Below are positions 1 through 13,173 of a stretch of 64,000 bases of DNA, piece after piece. Position 1 is the first letter of the stretch; each line of letters opens with the position of its first letter. Source of the DNA: Cryptomeria japonica (taxonomy: Eukaryota; Streptophyta; Pinopsida; Cupressales; Cupressaceae); contig NC_081406.1 in assembly GCF_030272615.1 (NCBI RefSeq), positions 111,321,783 through 111,385,782 of the forward strand, in the 5' to 3' direction. The notes below the pieces were generated by a model. The model searched no databases. It was not told the DNA's origin and saw only the letters and a list, made by a program, of their open reading frames with translations. The position numbers were made by a program, and so were the translations under genes.

Positions 1-3000
1 TAGGATTTTGTTTTGGACGACCCCCCTTGGCTTCTTTTGAAATTTGAATTTGATAACATTGATGACCTGTTTGAAATTCAAATTTCACTGTGACAATCAA
101 TCCATATAATCATCTCATGACAATTAGCCTTCATCAAACTCTTCAAAATTGTCCTTTCAGCTTGACCATGATGAACAAGTAATAGTGAATGAGCCATAAT
201 TTGTTTCTCACATGGATATTGTTTGACTCTCTTACATTCATTATCATTGCTTACTGTTCTAAGCCTGTGACATTTGTCCTTATAATTGTTGTCAATAACA
301 TTAGATCTCTGCAAATGGTGCTGCTACATACCTTATTCACCTACGATGAATGTTTGTGTTATGTCTTAGGCCTGCTTTTTTTTATCGTCCCTACTCTATG
401 AGTTGTTTCTATAGACACTGATTTTCCCATGCCACTGCATCTTCATGTGGTTTTTCATCATTTTGTGTTCATGACTATCTTGGTTAAGCCTGCAATGTCC
501 CTAAAAACTACTGTAAAAACCTTATCACTACCTTGCAATGCATCAACAATGTATGCCTTCATATGCTTTTGTGGCCCTTTATTTATTGTGTATTTGTGAA
601 CTACATATGTTAGTGATAGAGTCACTATTCATACTACTGCAAGATCCTAGGTTTTGGTCATTTACCTTATTGTTATTGCCAGAAAACTTTGACTTCTTTT
701 AGGGGATTGCTTTATGTGTGCTTTTATGACTGTAATAGTCATATGACGGTAGATGCATTGTTTATTGAATATGAATGTCCTTTGACTGTCATAAGACTAT
801 CTCATATGACTTCTTTCTACCTTCTTAGGCTTTGCTAAATGACTGGCATGGCAAGGAGAACACTGCTGCATTGAAATTTCCACACCTACGCCTATGACTA
901 TGACCCAACTGCTGTATCTACTGTTTCTTTTGACTGTCACTACTTTTTGATGGTTCACTATCATTTTAACTGCATTCATTCATCTCTTTCTGAGCACTTG
1001 ATTTGTATTTTCCCTCACTATGTCTAGGTCTATAGCATGGCTCTTTGTCAGTCTTCCTTGTTGTTACCGAAGTCTACAACCCTAAGAATGGATTTTTCAC
1101 TTCCCTTTAGGAATCCTTTAAACCTCTCTTCATCCTTTTTACTATAACAACTTGTGCAACGCTCATGGGCTTCTATTATGACAGAAATACATTCTTTGGA
1201 TCTGCTCATGGTTTGGTTCCCTGCATCAATCATTATGATTGTGTTTTTCATTGGATCTCACAAAGGCATTACTAGGATATTTGTAGCAGTGATGTTGCTC
1301 TCAATGAACAATTATTACTCATTTCAAGGTTTAAACCCCCTCAAATTTGTATATAATCACTCATTTGATTGGCATATTTACTGTCCAAACCCTTAATGCA
1401 TTCATGACTTTAGTCTAATGACTATTATGCTAGGGATATCACTATGGTGACTGTGTATCTTTCAACATGGGACTATTACTATTGTTAAGAAGACATCTTC
1501 AACTATGTAGTCTTTGAAACTTTCTCATCATTATTTTGAACCAAATAATGTTACAAGGATGGCTTGAGTTAATTTCATGCATGTATTTATGAAATAGCAG
1601 TCTGCTTGTTAAGATCATTGTTCCTGTATGCTCTATTGTAGTCCTTTGAGGCCTATGTATTCATGAGTGGTGGCATTCATGGTATCAAGATCACTATATT
1701 TTAATTGTCATGATCACTATTCAAATAGTCCTTAAAATATTTCAAATATTCTTCTCCTTTTTTTACAAGTATTCTGTCAAAAATCCCATTCACTGCACTT
1801 TTGTTGGTGTTCTCTGCTCGATTCTTATACCATCAAACCCTTATGAGATTTAATATAATAGCTTCTCTTTGTTGATCCTTGAATGGGAGATATTCACTAT
1901 CTTCTGGACTAAGATATATAATCCTTGTGACTGTATTTATGTGCTAAGTCTGATCTTGAAGTACAAACTTGTGCTATGACTGTTAATGGGCAGTCTCTTT
2001 GAACTTGTTTGGCAGTGAGCTTCTCTTTGGTGACTGTCAAAATCTCCAAGGCTCTTCATGTTTTATGCACTGAACATTGTAGACCTTTTCGTACCTCTGC
2101 TACCTTTGCTAAAGAATTATACCTCGGCTGATCTTGACACTATAATGGTTAACACTAAATACAAAGTTTCATATCACTATGATTGTGCAAACTTAATGCC
2201 CTAGCTTTATCCATTGCTTCATTGTGATTGCAGCTATCAAGAAAATATCATTTAGGCTTTTGATCAAAGATTTTCTCTAATGGCGACTGCTCACTAGTCT
2301 TTTGCATTAGCCATGACTGCCCATTTTCTAGTGACTTGACCTGTGTGATGGCTTTGGCGAGTTTCTTGACTGTGTTTTTCTGATTTAGAAATCTCATCAC
2401 TATGTTCACTTGAATATTTATCTTTGTAGATGCTCTCTTATGGTGGTGTCTTTTCTTTCACTGCTAAAACTCTGTGACCTACCCTCCTATACTACTGAAG
2501 TTGCAACTTGTGTCATCCATGCATCTTTACATACGATTGTGACTAGCAAAATTATGAGGGAATGCCTTCATATCACATAGCCATAGAAGAAAAGAACTCG
2601 ATATTTGGAGACAAATATGAATACAACTATCGAAGTATAAGGCTTAAAGATTGCATTCTCCTTTCTTCTTCTTTTTTACTACTTAATCATTATGCAGGTT
2701 TAAGATAAAAAGCCGAGCAAATAACAACATCATTCATTGCTCGAAACATCTTTGAAACAAGAAAGAATGCATGGATGAAAAAGGGCTCATCGATTATGTG
2801 AAACCCTACCTCCTTTTTGCCACGAGAGAAACAGATTTAACTGAGAGATATTTGAGACTTCAACTCCAGACACATTGGAAGCCATTAAAAATTATAGAAT
2901 GTTAACTAGGGCTTCCTTCTTTTGCAAGTATGGATAACTCTTTGGAAACCCGATATTTTCTCCTCTAACTCGAGTTACTTTGAGCTTAGTTAGTTTGGTC

Positions 3001-3739
3001 TTGGGGAGCACTTACTTTGGAGTTCCTTCCAAAAATTAAGCATTAGTTTTAAAGAGATGTATAAACAGGACCACGTAGTCCCCCATAAAGAGACACTTTC
3101 AATACTCCATAATAAGCAAAAAGAAGAATTAATCCCACTTTAACTATTTCAAAGAAAAGACAAGATATGACCTTAAATAATTCATGTCCTTTTTTCAAAG
3201 ACTTTCAATCAAAGACTCAAATCAGCTAAGAAAATTTCATAAAGACAACTTACACAAGATTTGATACCCCCAAAATGACTCAGTAATCCACAATTATGGC
3301 ATAAGACAAAAATTGGATAACATTTTTGGTGACTCTATGGGTTACTTGCCTACTAAATAATAAAATACTTGTACCCTTGAGGATATCCATTGGGCACATG
3401 AGTCTTGAAAACATAGAAATATTTTTTTAACAAATCAAGACCAAGACCTTTCTATTAGGAACATGAACAACATTTTTGACTAATAGAAAACCAAATTAGA
3501 TAGAAAAAAACTCTAAAAGGGACTGAGAACTTGCTGCAACAATGGACCAGCATCACCTAACTCCTTGACAAACTTGACAAAATGTGTTAAACAATTGGAG
3601 GAATTCAAAAATAGACACTAACATGACTGAGAAAGAGGACTAGACTTCTAAACAAATGATGCCATAGCACCTTATTGAAATGAAAAATAAACTAGTATGT
3701 ACAAATGATGAAATAATCACCTCAATAGAAAAGCTTCAG
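1..3739. other. Gene-free AT-rich stretch
   Basis: I see no convincing gene here. The open frames are short, on both strands, and show no recognisable domain. Between about 700 and 2400 the text is loosely repetitive, with many variants of a TATGACTGT-like word (for example near 727, 785, 931, 1930, 1975, 2030 and 2370), but no regular period. The right part (about 2600-3739) probably holds the 3' non-coding end of the minus-strand gypsy remnant that follows. No LTR boundary or target-site duplication can be fixed. Confidence 0.6.
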
Positions 3740-3778
3740 GTGTATCCCATTGACTGGGATAGGTAACTCCTCATCATA

Positions 3779-4977
3779 CAGCTTGGACAACTTATAAGCA
3801 TTATGCATCTTGTAGCTTGTAATGATGTATGGACCATCCCACATTGCATCAAACTTATTATACTACCCTACTCTTCTCTTCAATTCGTTCAATTTAAAAA
3901 CCAAGTCACCTTGTCTAAAAATTATTGGGACATCCTTCTTATCAAAAGTTCTCTTCATCTGTGCATGATGATTCTCAAGATTTATGAGAACTCTTCTTCT
4001 TTTCTCCTCCAATTCCATGAGTTCGGCATATCTAATTTGCATTAGTTTCTCCTCCTTCATTTCTAGCTCTTGAATTAGGCTTAAAGTGGGAAATTCTATT
4101 GAAATTGGAAGCCTTGCTTCCTTGCCATATACCAGTACCATATGGGGAATTACCTATGGATCTGTTATGAGTGATCCTATCAGTCCATAAGGTTGATTTC
4201 AATTTACTGTGCCAATTCCTTTGATTTTCTTCTATGGTCCTCTTTATGATCTTGATCAAATTCTTATTGGTTGACTCAACTTGCCCATTACCCTATGGGT
4301 AATAATTAGAAGAAGTATTCAAATATATTACATTCTCAAGAGACCAATTAGTTACTTTCAAACCAATAAAATTCAATGCATTATCAGGAAATTATTGATT
4401 CTGGAGCACCAAATCTTGGTAGAAACTTAGGACAGTTGTCTCATTTGCTTCTCCCAATGCTACATTTTTTCCACTTTGTAAAATAATTAGTTGTTGTTGG
4501 GATCCACCTATGACCCACACTTGAAGGTGGGTTGATGGGACCTATGAAGTCAAGAATCCATTTCATAAAAGACTGCTCCACTTTTATTGGCTGCAATGAA
4601 AGGGCTGCCAACCTTTGTTTGCTTGCAAACAATGAACACTTCTTGCATTTCCTTCCATACTCATGAGAACCCTTAAACAAATTAGGCTAGTAATAACCAA
4701 CCCTCGTAATTTTATATGTTGTGGGTCTAGGAGAAAAATGACCGCTAGCTGGTCCATCATGAAACTCCTCAAGAAATCTACTTGCTTGATCAGATTCAAC
4801 ACATCTTAATAGTATACCATTGTAATCCTTTCTAAACAAAACACCATCAATAATAACATATGGAATGGCTTGCAATCTGAAATATTTTCTTTTTGAGTTA
4901 TCTATACCAATAGGACACTCACGAGTCTAAAGATAATGTACCATTTCTTGAGTCCAACTTGTAGAAGGTGTTGCTAC
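3779..4977 (-). pseudogene. Ty3/gypsy integrase remnant
   Basis: This is a broken pol fragment read from right to left. The HHCC zinc-binding region lies at about 4875-4620 (EFHDG, SGHF, then CKKC). The catalytic core starts near 4560 (WILDFIGPI, with the first Asp). The GNGQVEST segment carrying the catalytic Glu is near 4300. The C-terminal part (KEARLPISIEF, then FRQGDLVFK) lies at about 4141-3863. Frames change several times and stops interrupt it, so no integrase could be made. RT and RNase H are absent. The right edge is cut where the LTR of gypsy element G starts, so G probably inserted into this older element, which lies in the opposite orientation. Confidence 0.85.
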
Positions 4978-6146
4978 TGTAATACCCTAAAAATGGTCAT
5001 CTAAACCATGGGCCCCTAATCTCGACTACATCACCAAGGTCCTAACCAAAGGCAATTAAATCAATCTTGAGCACATAATTAATTATTTCCTAAATCATCA
5101 ATGTCACAAGGCAAATTAATCACTTCAATCAAATAAATCATCAAATCTCTTAAATCAATTATCATATTTATTTAATTAAATATCCTAGCATATTTAATTA
5201 ATAAATCAATTTGCCATTAAATCATCAAAAAGGAATTAATTTGAAAAAAAAGGAATTAATCATCAAAAAAGGAATTAATTTCAGAAAAGAAATCAACTTG
5301 AGATATTTTGAAAATGTAATTTGAGATACCTTGAGAAATCTCATAAAATAAATTAAATCAATTAATTCTCAAAATTGAATAAAAATATGCAATAAATCAG
5401 TTTTCTCTTATTTTAACTTAAAGCAAAATAGCTTTTTCTGATTTTTTTAAAATCAAATAAATCTTGAGCAAATAAAGAAAACATGCATTAAATCAAATCT
5501 TTTTAATTGGTTTTATCTCTAATGCAAACTCGGAGTTATAATCCAAATGCATTAAATCAATCTTTATTGAATTTATCTCAAGATCAACTCAATCTTATCT
5601 CCTCTGAAAATGAGAAAAACACTCAACCATCTCAATTCACCTGGATTGTGCTTCTTCTTGGAGAATCTCAACCTCATCAATCAATCTCGATCATTGGTCT
5701 GTCTCTGGATTTTCTATAAATTCAGGCTCTCATCTCTCAATCTAATATTCTAGAGATTTTATTGTTATCATGGTGATTTTGCTCTAGAGTCATTAAGAAT
5801 ATTGCACATTGAGAATATTGCATCTTAGCTTAGTGCATATTAGCTTAATCATGTTAGCTTGGTAGAATCATATAGCTTGATAATTATTGCTTGCATCTAT
5901 ATTTTGTATAGCTTAATTTTGCATTCATATAGATTAAATCCCCCGTCTTGGCGTAATCTAGTCACTAGTATTGCTTAGATAAATCTGAGAGCAAATCTAT
6001 ACTCTCATCTTTTAGGAGCCAATAGGTCGATTTGTTATCATTTTTACATTTATTGATTTTGATCAACTAACCATGCATGCAATGATTTATTGAGTGTTTG
6101 TGTTTCAGATATAGATTCCAAATTTCACACACATTTCTAGCATCCA
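4978..6146 (+). repeat. Putative 5' LTR of gypsy element G
   Basis: The sequence changes abruptly at 4978, where TGTAATACCC begins directly after the gypsy integrase remnant. Many plant Ty3/gypsy LTRs start this way. The stretch is AT-rich, non-coding and leads into a long leader and then a gag gene on the same strand. The right end is uncertain: I place it near 6146, before a GTGGGGCAGG-containing stretch that could include the primer-binding site. No second LTR copy remains in the window, because the element is truncated near 23167, so neither the length nor the exact end can be checked by comparison. Confidence 0.5.
5221..5285 (+). repeat. Short tandem AAAGGAATTAAT repeat
   Basis: Three near-identical copies of an AAAAAGGAATTAAT unit, separated by a few A/T bases, lie inside the putative LTR of element G. 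This is probably replication slippage in AT-rich LTR DNA. Confidence 0.7.
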
Positions 6147-8228
6147 TCGTGGGGCAGGAAACTCAATTTTTTGGCCTCGCAACTCATCAAATTCTCATCT
6201 TTTGGATTTTGTCTATACATTCATTTGAAAATCTCGTATGACATTATATTCATTACAATACAATATTCTATCTTTTGTCGTATGGGTAGGTGAGAATTCT
6301 CATATGGTCGGGTGAGAAAGTTTGTACAATTTTCTGCTTTCTCACATGAAAAACAAAGTACTTTTAGGGGTTTTTCTAATTTGATTTTTCTGGCACTAAT
6401 GCTAACCCTAATCTATTTTCTATCTATCTAAGTGATTTTCACAGCCTGACAAGTTTTTGCAGAACGTTTGTCCAAGAATATGTTTGTATCGCTCAAAAAC
6501 AATATGATTACTAATTCATTATTTTTGCAAGTTTCTTAAGGAGATTCAAGCAAACTTTGTGTATTCTTAATTGTTTTCTAGGCACCTAAATTGTGATGTG
6601 GTAAATAAACAAATCTATTTTTTTGTGTTTGAGAAAAGTTTAAAAGGTAGGAGAGTATGCTCTTTCTGCATAAACAATCAAAAATTCAGACCCTTGAAGA
6701 TTTTCTAGTTTGAGATTTGTGTTCCTTTAGCGAGCCTGTCACAGTGGGAAAAAGTAATCACCCTATGAGAATGACCCAATCGAGTACAGCTAGACCTAAG
6801 CATTCTGACTCACTATAATAAATAGGCCTCTTTGAGATGAAACTCTCGAAGGACAGAGTTATTTGAGTTTTCTCTTTGAGATTTCTCATATCGGGCATTT
6901 TGTAGGGCCTCGCGGTCTCAATCATGCTTGTGTGACTACATCTTGCTTGGTACCTTATTAGGCTATAGGCCTCAATTGTGCTTGCACAACTTTAAGGGGT
7001 AACTTCGAATGTAAACCCTTATTAAGAACTCTAGGATAGAAGCTACCTGGTTCACCTCCGAAAGGGGGATAATCTTTGTGGAAGAGAGATAGTAACTCTC
7101 CCAAGATACTTTCCATATCATGCCCCCATTAGTATTTTGAGTCGACTAATACAGCATTGAGAATTCATTGCATGAGACTCAACGGTCATATTCTGATTAG
7201 CTATTAGATGTGTACCTAAGTCTGCAAGCAAAAGTTTTCTTTCTAAGCCAACTTCCTTAGGATTAGCGTGTTGTGCTTCAATTCACTTTACATATTGCAT
7301 GTGTGTTGTGTCTTTATCCTTCAACTATCTCAAACTATCACTGAACAACTTGAAACTGAAACTACAAAACCTGAATAATCAAATGAAGCATCAAACTCAA
7401 TGGTCAAAATCTTGTTTCCTATCAAAAACTTGTTCCATGTCTGATCCTATTCCATACATGTCAAGACCTCAATTTCCCAATTTGTCATACTGATATCTAA
7501 GAATTATCATATGAGCCTTTGTGTATTGTCATACAAGCCTACAAATTTCATTGTCTTCTTTGAACAACTTTTGAACACTTATAACAGCATCTCGTACGAG
7601 TAACCTTGTTTTTTGTCTAGTTACCTTAAGTTTGTCGTATGGTCTTAGGCATTTTGTCGTACAAAAAATTGTCTTCCTAAGTCCAAAAAACTTAATTTGC
7701 ATGATTCTGATATCTTTAACAGACCTATGTCATACTTTCCTGGTCAATCCTGATACATCACAAGATAGCATATACCTGGTCTTTTTCATCCTGAACATAG
7801 CATCTTGATAGTATGCCCCTGTCATTGTGTTACATGATTTTGTTGATTATATCCTTGTTGGTTCAATAAATCATCCATCAATCTGATCCACTTAGATCAC
7901 ATCTTATACAAGATAGATTGTTCCTAAAACCAGGTTTGATCTCAATCTATTCATCCAATCATCACCTCAAACAAACATCTAGATTCTATTTGATATTGAC
8001 AACTGTATCACTTCTAGCTCTCAGTCACATCAATTTCAAATGCATGTTTGAACTAGGAGCTCTCATAAGAATTATAATGAAAGAAAGAGGTAGTCTTTCT
8101 CATTGCAAACTAATCCATTCTTTCAAGAACAACCAATCTTTGACAAACCCTCATCTTCAAGCCAACCAATATTTGACAAACCTTCATCCTCAAGCCAACC
8201 AATTATTGATCAATTTTCATCTTTCAAT
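6147..8228 (+). other. Untranslated leader of element G
   Basis: About 2 kb between the LTR and the gag start holds no supported gene. Open frames are short and unrelated to known domains. Long non-coding leaders are usual in Tat-type elements. The stretch contains several short direct word repeats (GTATG, CATACAAG and related) but no clear structure. Confidence 0.55.
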
Positions 8229-10068
8229 ATGTCTGGGGAAAGACAAGAAATAGAGGTGTATAAACATAGTGCTAGCGATAACCTTAGCACTCATGTTACT
8301 GATAGTGATGCCTCATCTAGTTATTTTGAACCTTCTGAACCTGAAGAAGATACTATAGTTAAATGTCAAAAGGACAAGGATTTCAGAAAAATGATGAAAA
8401 TTATCATGGCCTAGGAAAAAGAAGAACATTTTCTAGAATTGGCTAATTAAGGAGCCAAACTTCCTGCTAACTATAACATTGAAAACATTATCACTAAAGA
8501 AGAAGAGACACCACTATCGTTGGTAACCAAACAATTGCAAGCATTGCAAACTGAGATCAAAGAAATGAAAGGCAAAGATAAATCTTCTATGCAGTATTCC
8601 TTGGATACAATTTGCCCATTCCATTCGACAAGAATCTTCACATGCCTTCACTTCCTTCAAGAGCATAAATTCCTAAAGTTGACAAATATGATGGCAAATC
8701 GGATCCTCAAGACCATGTCCAAGGATTCTATGCTCTATGTATGGAATTTATGCATGAACAGACATATCTTATGCGTCTCTTCCCAAGAAGTCTAGGAGGA
8801 CAAGCTATGGCGTGGTTTTCAAAACTGCCTATGGGAATTAAATCTTTTGAGGAGCTGATCAAACTATTTCTTCGGCAATACTCCTACAACATCTGTCAGC
8901 CAATCACCATGATTGACCTCTGCAATACAAAACAAAGAACGGGAGAATCTTTCCTCACTATCCTTCAACGTTGGAGAAAGATTTTCTCTAGATATTCATG
9001 ACCCATTCCAGATTCTACAAAGACAGACATCTTTGTTAACAATCTAATTCCTGAGTTACAATATAATATTCAAATGCAAGGACCTCCTTCATTTGATAAG
9101 ATGGTATACAGTGCTCTCAAAATAGAAGATGTGCTTGTGAAGAAAGGAGAAATCTCACTTTATAAGAAACACGACATGGCTCTAGTTCTAAAGAGAAAAA
9201 AAAATGCTGGAAATATGGCAAAGATAATAATAGAAATGTTGTGAATGATGGAGTAGTTGATATTGTTAAATAAAAACCAAAACCAACAGTATTTAATCTG
9301 ACTAGTGGCACGCAAGCCCTCAAAGCTGCTGAAAGTGCTACAAAAAACCCTCCTAAGAAATCAAAAGAGTGGTTTAAAGATTTAAGCCTTGGATTTCAAA
9401 TCCTAAATGTGTTTTCACTCTTTTTGGAGAATCCTATGAAATAGCTCTTAAGACTATGTTGGCAAACAACCTGATCACATTGCCTGACAACTCCAAACCA
9501 TATGATCCTAAAGTCAAACCCAAATGGTGGAGGAAAAAATGATTACTGTTAATATCACTAAAACAAGGGTCACACAACTAATAACTGCATGAAACTCAAA
9601 CATGAGATTCAAGACCTTATCGATAATGGAAAAATTATTGTTGGGAATTATGAAACCAACTCTGATCACAAAGATTTCAAAGATCCCTTGCCTACTTATG
9701 AGAAAGGAGATTCCTCTAAATCCAAGGGAGGTGCCAAGATATATTACACCTATACTAACGGTGATAACGTCATCAACATGCTTGAACCTTCACAATCAGA
9801 GCATTGCAATGTAATCATTGTCAAAGAAAAGCAAAACAAACTGAAAGCTGCAAATGTTGTGACCCATGCTCAAGGAAAAGTTACTCTCAAAGGAGTTGGT
9901 TCCTCATCTTCCAATCAAATGTCATCATCAAATCCATCGACATCATCAAAACTACCGATTTCTTCAAATAAACAACCAGCTACAATCACTGCTAAGATCT
10001 CTCCATCTAAACATCTAGTTTCACCATCTTCTTTCGGTTACAACATTATTGAACAACTAAAATGAACT
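8229..10068 (+). pseudogene. gag of element G (broken)
   Basis: Reading starts at an ATG at 8229 (MSGERQEIEV). After an early stop near 8412 and a frameshift near 8620, it continues into a recognisable retrotransposon gag domain at about 8660-9180: LGGQAMAWFSKLP, then FEELIKLFLRQY, then an ETFLTILQRWR-type segment. A stop lies at about 8999-9001. Further on, a Cys/His remnant of a zinc knuckle (GHTTNNC) directly precedes residues read from 9589, followed by a Ser/Lys-rich tail. The protein would form the virus-like particle. In this state only fragments could be made. Identification of the gag domain is firm; the exact limits are not. Confidence 0.8.
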
Positions 10069-10295
10069 ACTACTCAAATATCTATTCTCTAACTGCTTAA
10101 GATATCTCCTGCTCATAGAGAGATCTTGGGCAAAGCTTTGCTTGCTACCAACATCCCTAAAGACTTAGATCTGGATTAGTTTCAATCTATGGTGGTCACC
10201 TAACCTCACCTCACTACCTATCCTTCTCTAAAGAAGACGATTATTCCTAGAACCATCCACATAATCAGCCATTACACATTGAAGTCATGATCCAT

Positions 10296-10605
10296 AAAAA
10301 TTGAGTCAAACGTGTTTTGATAGATGGAGGCATTGGGATGAACATTTGTACTTACAATCTACTCATACAATTGGTATTTTCTGAGAATATTATAGATCCA
10401 AGAAACAAGATAACAAGAAAAGCTTATGGTGAAGAAGAGAGAACCTCTAAGGGTCTGGTGTTATTACCAATCAAGGTAGGACTCGTGGAAAGAGATGTTA
10501 TCTATCAGGTGCTTGACCTTCCTCTATCTTACAAAATTTTGTTGGGAAGACCATAGATTCATTATATGCAAGAAGTTCCATCTACATACCATCAGTGCTT
10601 GAAGT
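10296..10605 (+). pseudogene. Retropepsin (protease) of element G, left part
   Basis: The aspartic protease core is visible: VLIDGG carries the catalytic Asp with the DGG variant, NICTYN follows, and the ILLGRP flap/strand motif ends the domain. After that comes the well-conserved Tat segment ending in YHQC. The reading stops at 10605, where the LTR of element A starts, and the conserved continuation (FPYNG) is found on the far side at about 18624. The protease was therefore whole before A inserted. Confidence 0.85.
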
Positions 10606-11833
10606 TGTTACTATTTACTAAGTTGTCATTAGTTTTATGCCCAAATTCATTCTATATACACTAGTCGGTTAATTCTACCAAAAAGTCCAGTTGGTAAACA
10701 CCAAGGCGACCGGTGTCGGTTACAGAAGAGAGACCAGTCACCAAGAGGATACATACTGAGCTGTGAAATGAGACATATGCAGAATGTCTACAGAGTAAAG
10801 TTTATATGTTTACCAAGCATCAAAGAAGGTATACCAAGTTAATCTAAACTGAGTGAAAATGTGTTACCAGATTCAATGAACCTGGACACACATGTGAAAC
10901 ATGTTACATAATTCAAGAAGATGAAATCGTTACTACATTGGAAATTGCATTTAAAGATTTTGTATGATTTTGAGGGAGAATATCCAATGAAATAATTTCT
11001 ATGTTTATTCATTCAATAAAACATGTTTGTATGATCGAAGCATGAACAGATCACCATCTCAGAGATCTATATAAACAACATGATTTGAGTATTTGAAAGA
11101 GATGACATGTAAGGTCAATCAAGAGTAGAGTGATGAAGGAATGATTAAGTCAAGAAAGAAGGAAGAAGATTGACAGAGATAATCACAGGTTACCGAGAAG
11201 GTTTCAGAGAATAGTTTAAGGAACTGAGTATACAGAAGTGGTTACCGAGTTGATTTATCAATTACCGAGGAATGCCATGAGCAAGGTAATTTTATATTGA
11301 GCACATAGAGTCTGCTATAACATTTCAGATGTGAAGTTGCAAATATTTGGTAAATATTTTGATTGAAATATTAAGTTGTAATAGAAACCTTTAACATGGT
11401 AAAAGTCTCTAATAAAGTCTATAAATTGTAAAGCCTTAAACCAGGTACAACATTTTGTAGAAGTGTTTGTAAAATCCTTTAGCAAGGTAGATCTAAAGAT
11501 CTTTATACTCCTAATAGGGTAAGCTATCAGAAATAGCTAAACATGTAGCTCTAACTGAGCAATCTTGATTACTGTAGTAGTGAAGTTGTGGGTGCCATCC
11601 CCACGGCAGTTTTTATCTCTAACCAAGAGTTTCTGCATGACCAAAACTCATTGTGTTATGGAGTGATATTTTGATGCATGTTATCTTTATGATTATGTTT
11701 CAATATTTTATATCTTTGAGATCATCAATACATAGTTTGTGTTTATCAGTAAAATTGTTTATCAAGAAAAGTTTTGAAGTACTCATTCACCCCTCCCCTT
11801 TCAGTACATTAGCTTTCCAAGTAGGACCTAACA
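10606..11833 (+). repeat. 5' LTR of element A
   Basis: Starts TGTTACTATT and ends CCTAACA (TG...CA). The matching copy is at 17393-18620. Features shared with the LTRs of B, C and E are a GTCATTAG-type word about 20 bases in, a GTGGGTGCCATCCCCAC stem-forming block near 11588, and the CACCCCTCCCCTTTCAGT stretch just before the end. Confidence 0.93.
11068..11074 (+). promoter_or_regulatory. TATA box of the A LTR
   Basis: TATATAA in an otherwise mixed context, within the 5' LTR about 765 bp before its end. It is also present in the 3' LTR (near 17856), so it is the best candidate for the element's own promoter. Start of transcription is not determinable. Confidence 0.55.
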
Positions 11834-11835
11834 AT

Positions 11836-11847
11836 TGGTATCAAAGC
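11836..11847 (+). promoter_or_regulatory. Primer-binding site of element A
   Basis: TGGTATCAAAGC matches the complement of the plant initiator tRNA-Met 3' end (usual form TGGTATCAGAGC) with one change. It lies two bases after the 5' LTR end, as expected. Confidence 0.9.
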
Positions 11848-11895
11848 TTCACTCTTGGTAAAGGGTCTAATAGCCTAAAGAGAAATATCCTATCA

Positions 11896-13173
11896 ATGGA
11901 AGGCTATAAACAATCTCGCAGGATTGTGAATCTTCAAGAAGAATTGGATCATGCTAATCAAATGATTGCAGACATGCAAAGGCAAATGCAGAGATCATTG
12001 AAATTCAGAAGAAGGTTGTCTGATGATTTACAGGACTCACAAGAGTTGGTGGAACAAATTGAGACATCATCTAAGAATAGCATATCAGAAGAATCTGAAG
12101 AAATGATTGCAGAACTGAAAGAAAAGAACAAAGCACTTAGTGAACAACTAAAATCAATGAGAAGGGAACATGAGTATTTTAGCACACAAATGACTGAAAA
12201 TCTTGATGCATTGAGAAAAGCTGAAGATAATAAGCGAACTATAGAAGGAGAAAAACAACAACTAGAAGCAATGGTGTCTGCAAAGAATGATGAAATATCA
12301 AGGATGACTGTAGTTCAACATAATCTGTCTAATCAATTGGACTATGCAAATCATGAAGCTACTCTAAAAGAAAATGAGAACTAAGCATTGAAACTTGAAA
12401 TATCAAGATTGACCAATGAACTAGAAGTAGAAAAGAAGTTAAAAGAAACATTGAGGAAAAGCCATGAAGCATCAAGAATGTTGGATGGGCAACTAAATAT
12501 GACAAAACCTAACAAAACTACAGGACTCGGTTACAAAGGGATCAACACTACCAAGAAAGGAGAATCATCAAAGCAAGCTGGAAACAAAGAGAACATCAAG
12601 GACAAGAAGCCTATTTGCAACTATTGTGGAAAACAAGGACATACTGCCAACGTTTGCCGAATCAGAAAAGGTAAGCAACCGAATGTTACTAGGTTTAATG
12701 GTTATTGTTACAATTGCAAAAAGTATGGTCACACATCTAAGCAATGTAGAACAAAGTCTGTCAACAATTATGAGAAGGCAAAATACAAAGGGTTTTGCAA
12801 AAATTGCAATAGATATGGACACAATACTAAGGAATGTTGGTTTAAGCAGAAAAAAAATATGTGGACTCCACACCGAGCAAACACTAGAAGCTACCGAACT
12901 CACACAAATCTCAATCGACAATATACTTCAATACCATGGGATTACAATACAAGAATTTGGTGTGAATGTTGTGGAAGATATGGACATAAAAGTGCAAACT
13001 GTATGATAAGGTTTGGAAAGAACAACCGGAGATCATGGAGAAGTCCAGGAATGGCATGTTTTCATTGTCACAAAGTCGGACATATAGCTAAAGACTGGAG
13101 AGACCAACCGAGAGGAGATAAAAAGCAAATTGCAAAAATTTTAGAAAAAGAAGGAAAATGCGTCAACCAATGA
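11896..13173 (+). pseudogene. ORF1 of element A: coiled coil + five CCHC knuckles
   Basis: The frame opens at ATG 11896 (MEGYKQSRR) and runs to 13173 with one internal TAA at 12382. Residues about 1-190 are highly charged heptad-rich helix (coiled coil). A GLGY motif then precedes five zinc knuckles: CNYCGKQGHTANVC, CYNCKKYGHTSKQC, CKNCNRYGHNTKEC, CECCGRYGHKSANC, and a fifth (CFHCHKVGHIAKDW) whose last Cys is Trp. The segment WDYNT before knuckle four is also in element C. This looks like a gag/nucleocapsid protein that binds element RNA; the role is inferred from family knowledge. A single stop makes it a recent pseudogene. Confidence 0.85.

Noticed and set aside
700-2400. TGACTGT-like words as a tandem repeat or satellite
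   Set aside because: The words recur but with no constant spacing and no larger unit; more likely biased composition or a very old repeat.
5507-5719. 70-codon open frame in the LTR of G
   Set aside because: No domain, no support from neighbours, and position inside a non-coding LTR.
11653-11895. N-terminal extension of A ORF1 into the 5' LTR and primer-binding site
   Set aside because: The open frame crosses the LTR end and the primer site. The ATG at 11896 starts the coiled coil and corresponds to the ORF1 start in C.
12568-12921. Minus-strand open frame of 117 codons inside A ORF1
   Set aside because: Antisense of the zinc-knuckle region; the plus-strand reading has five CCHC motifs.
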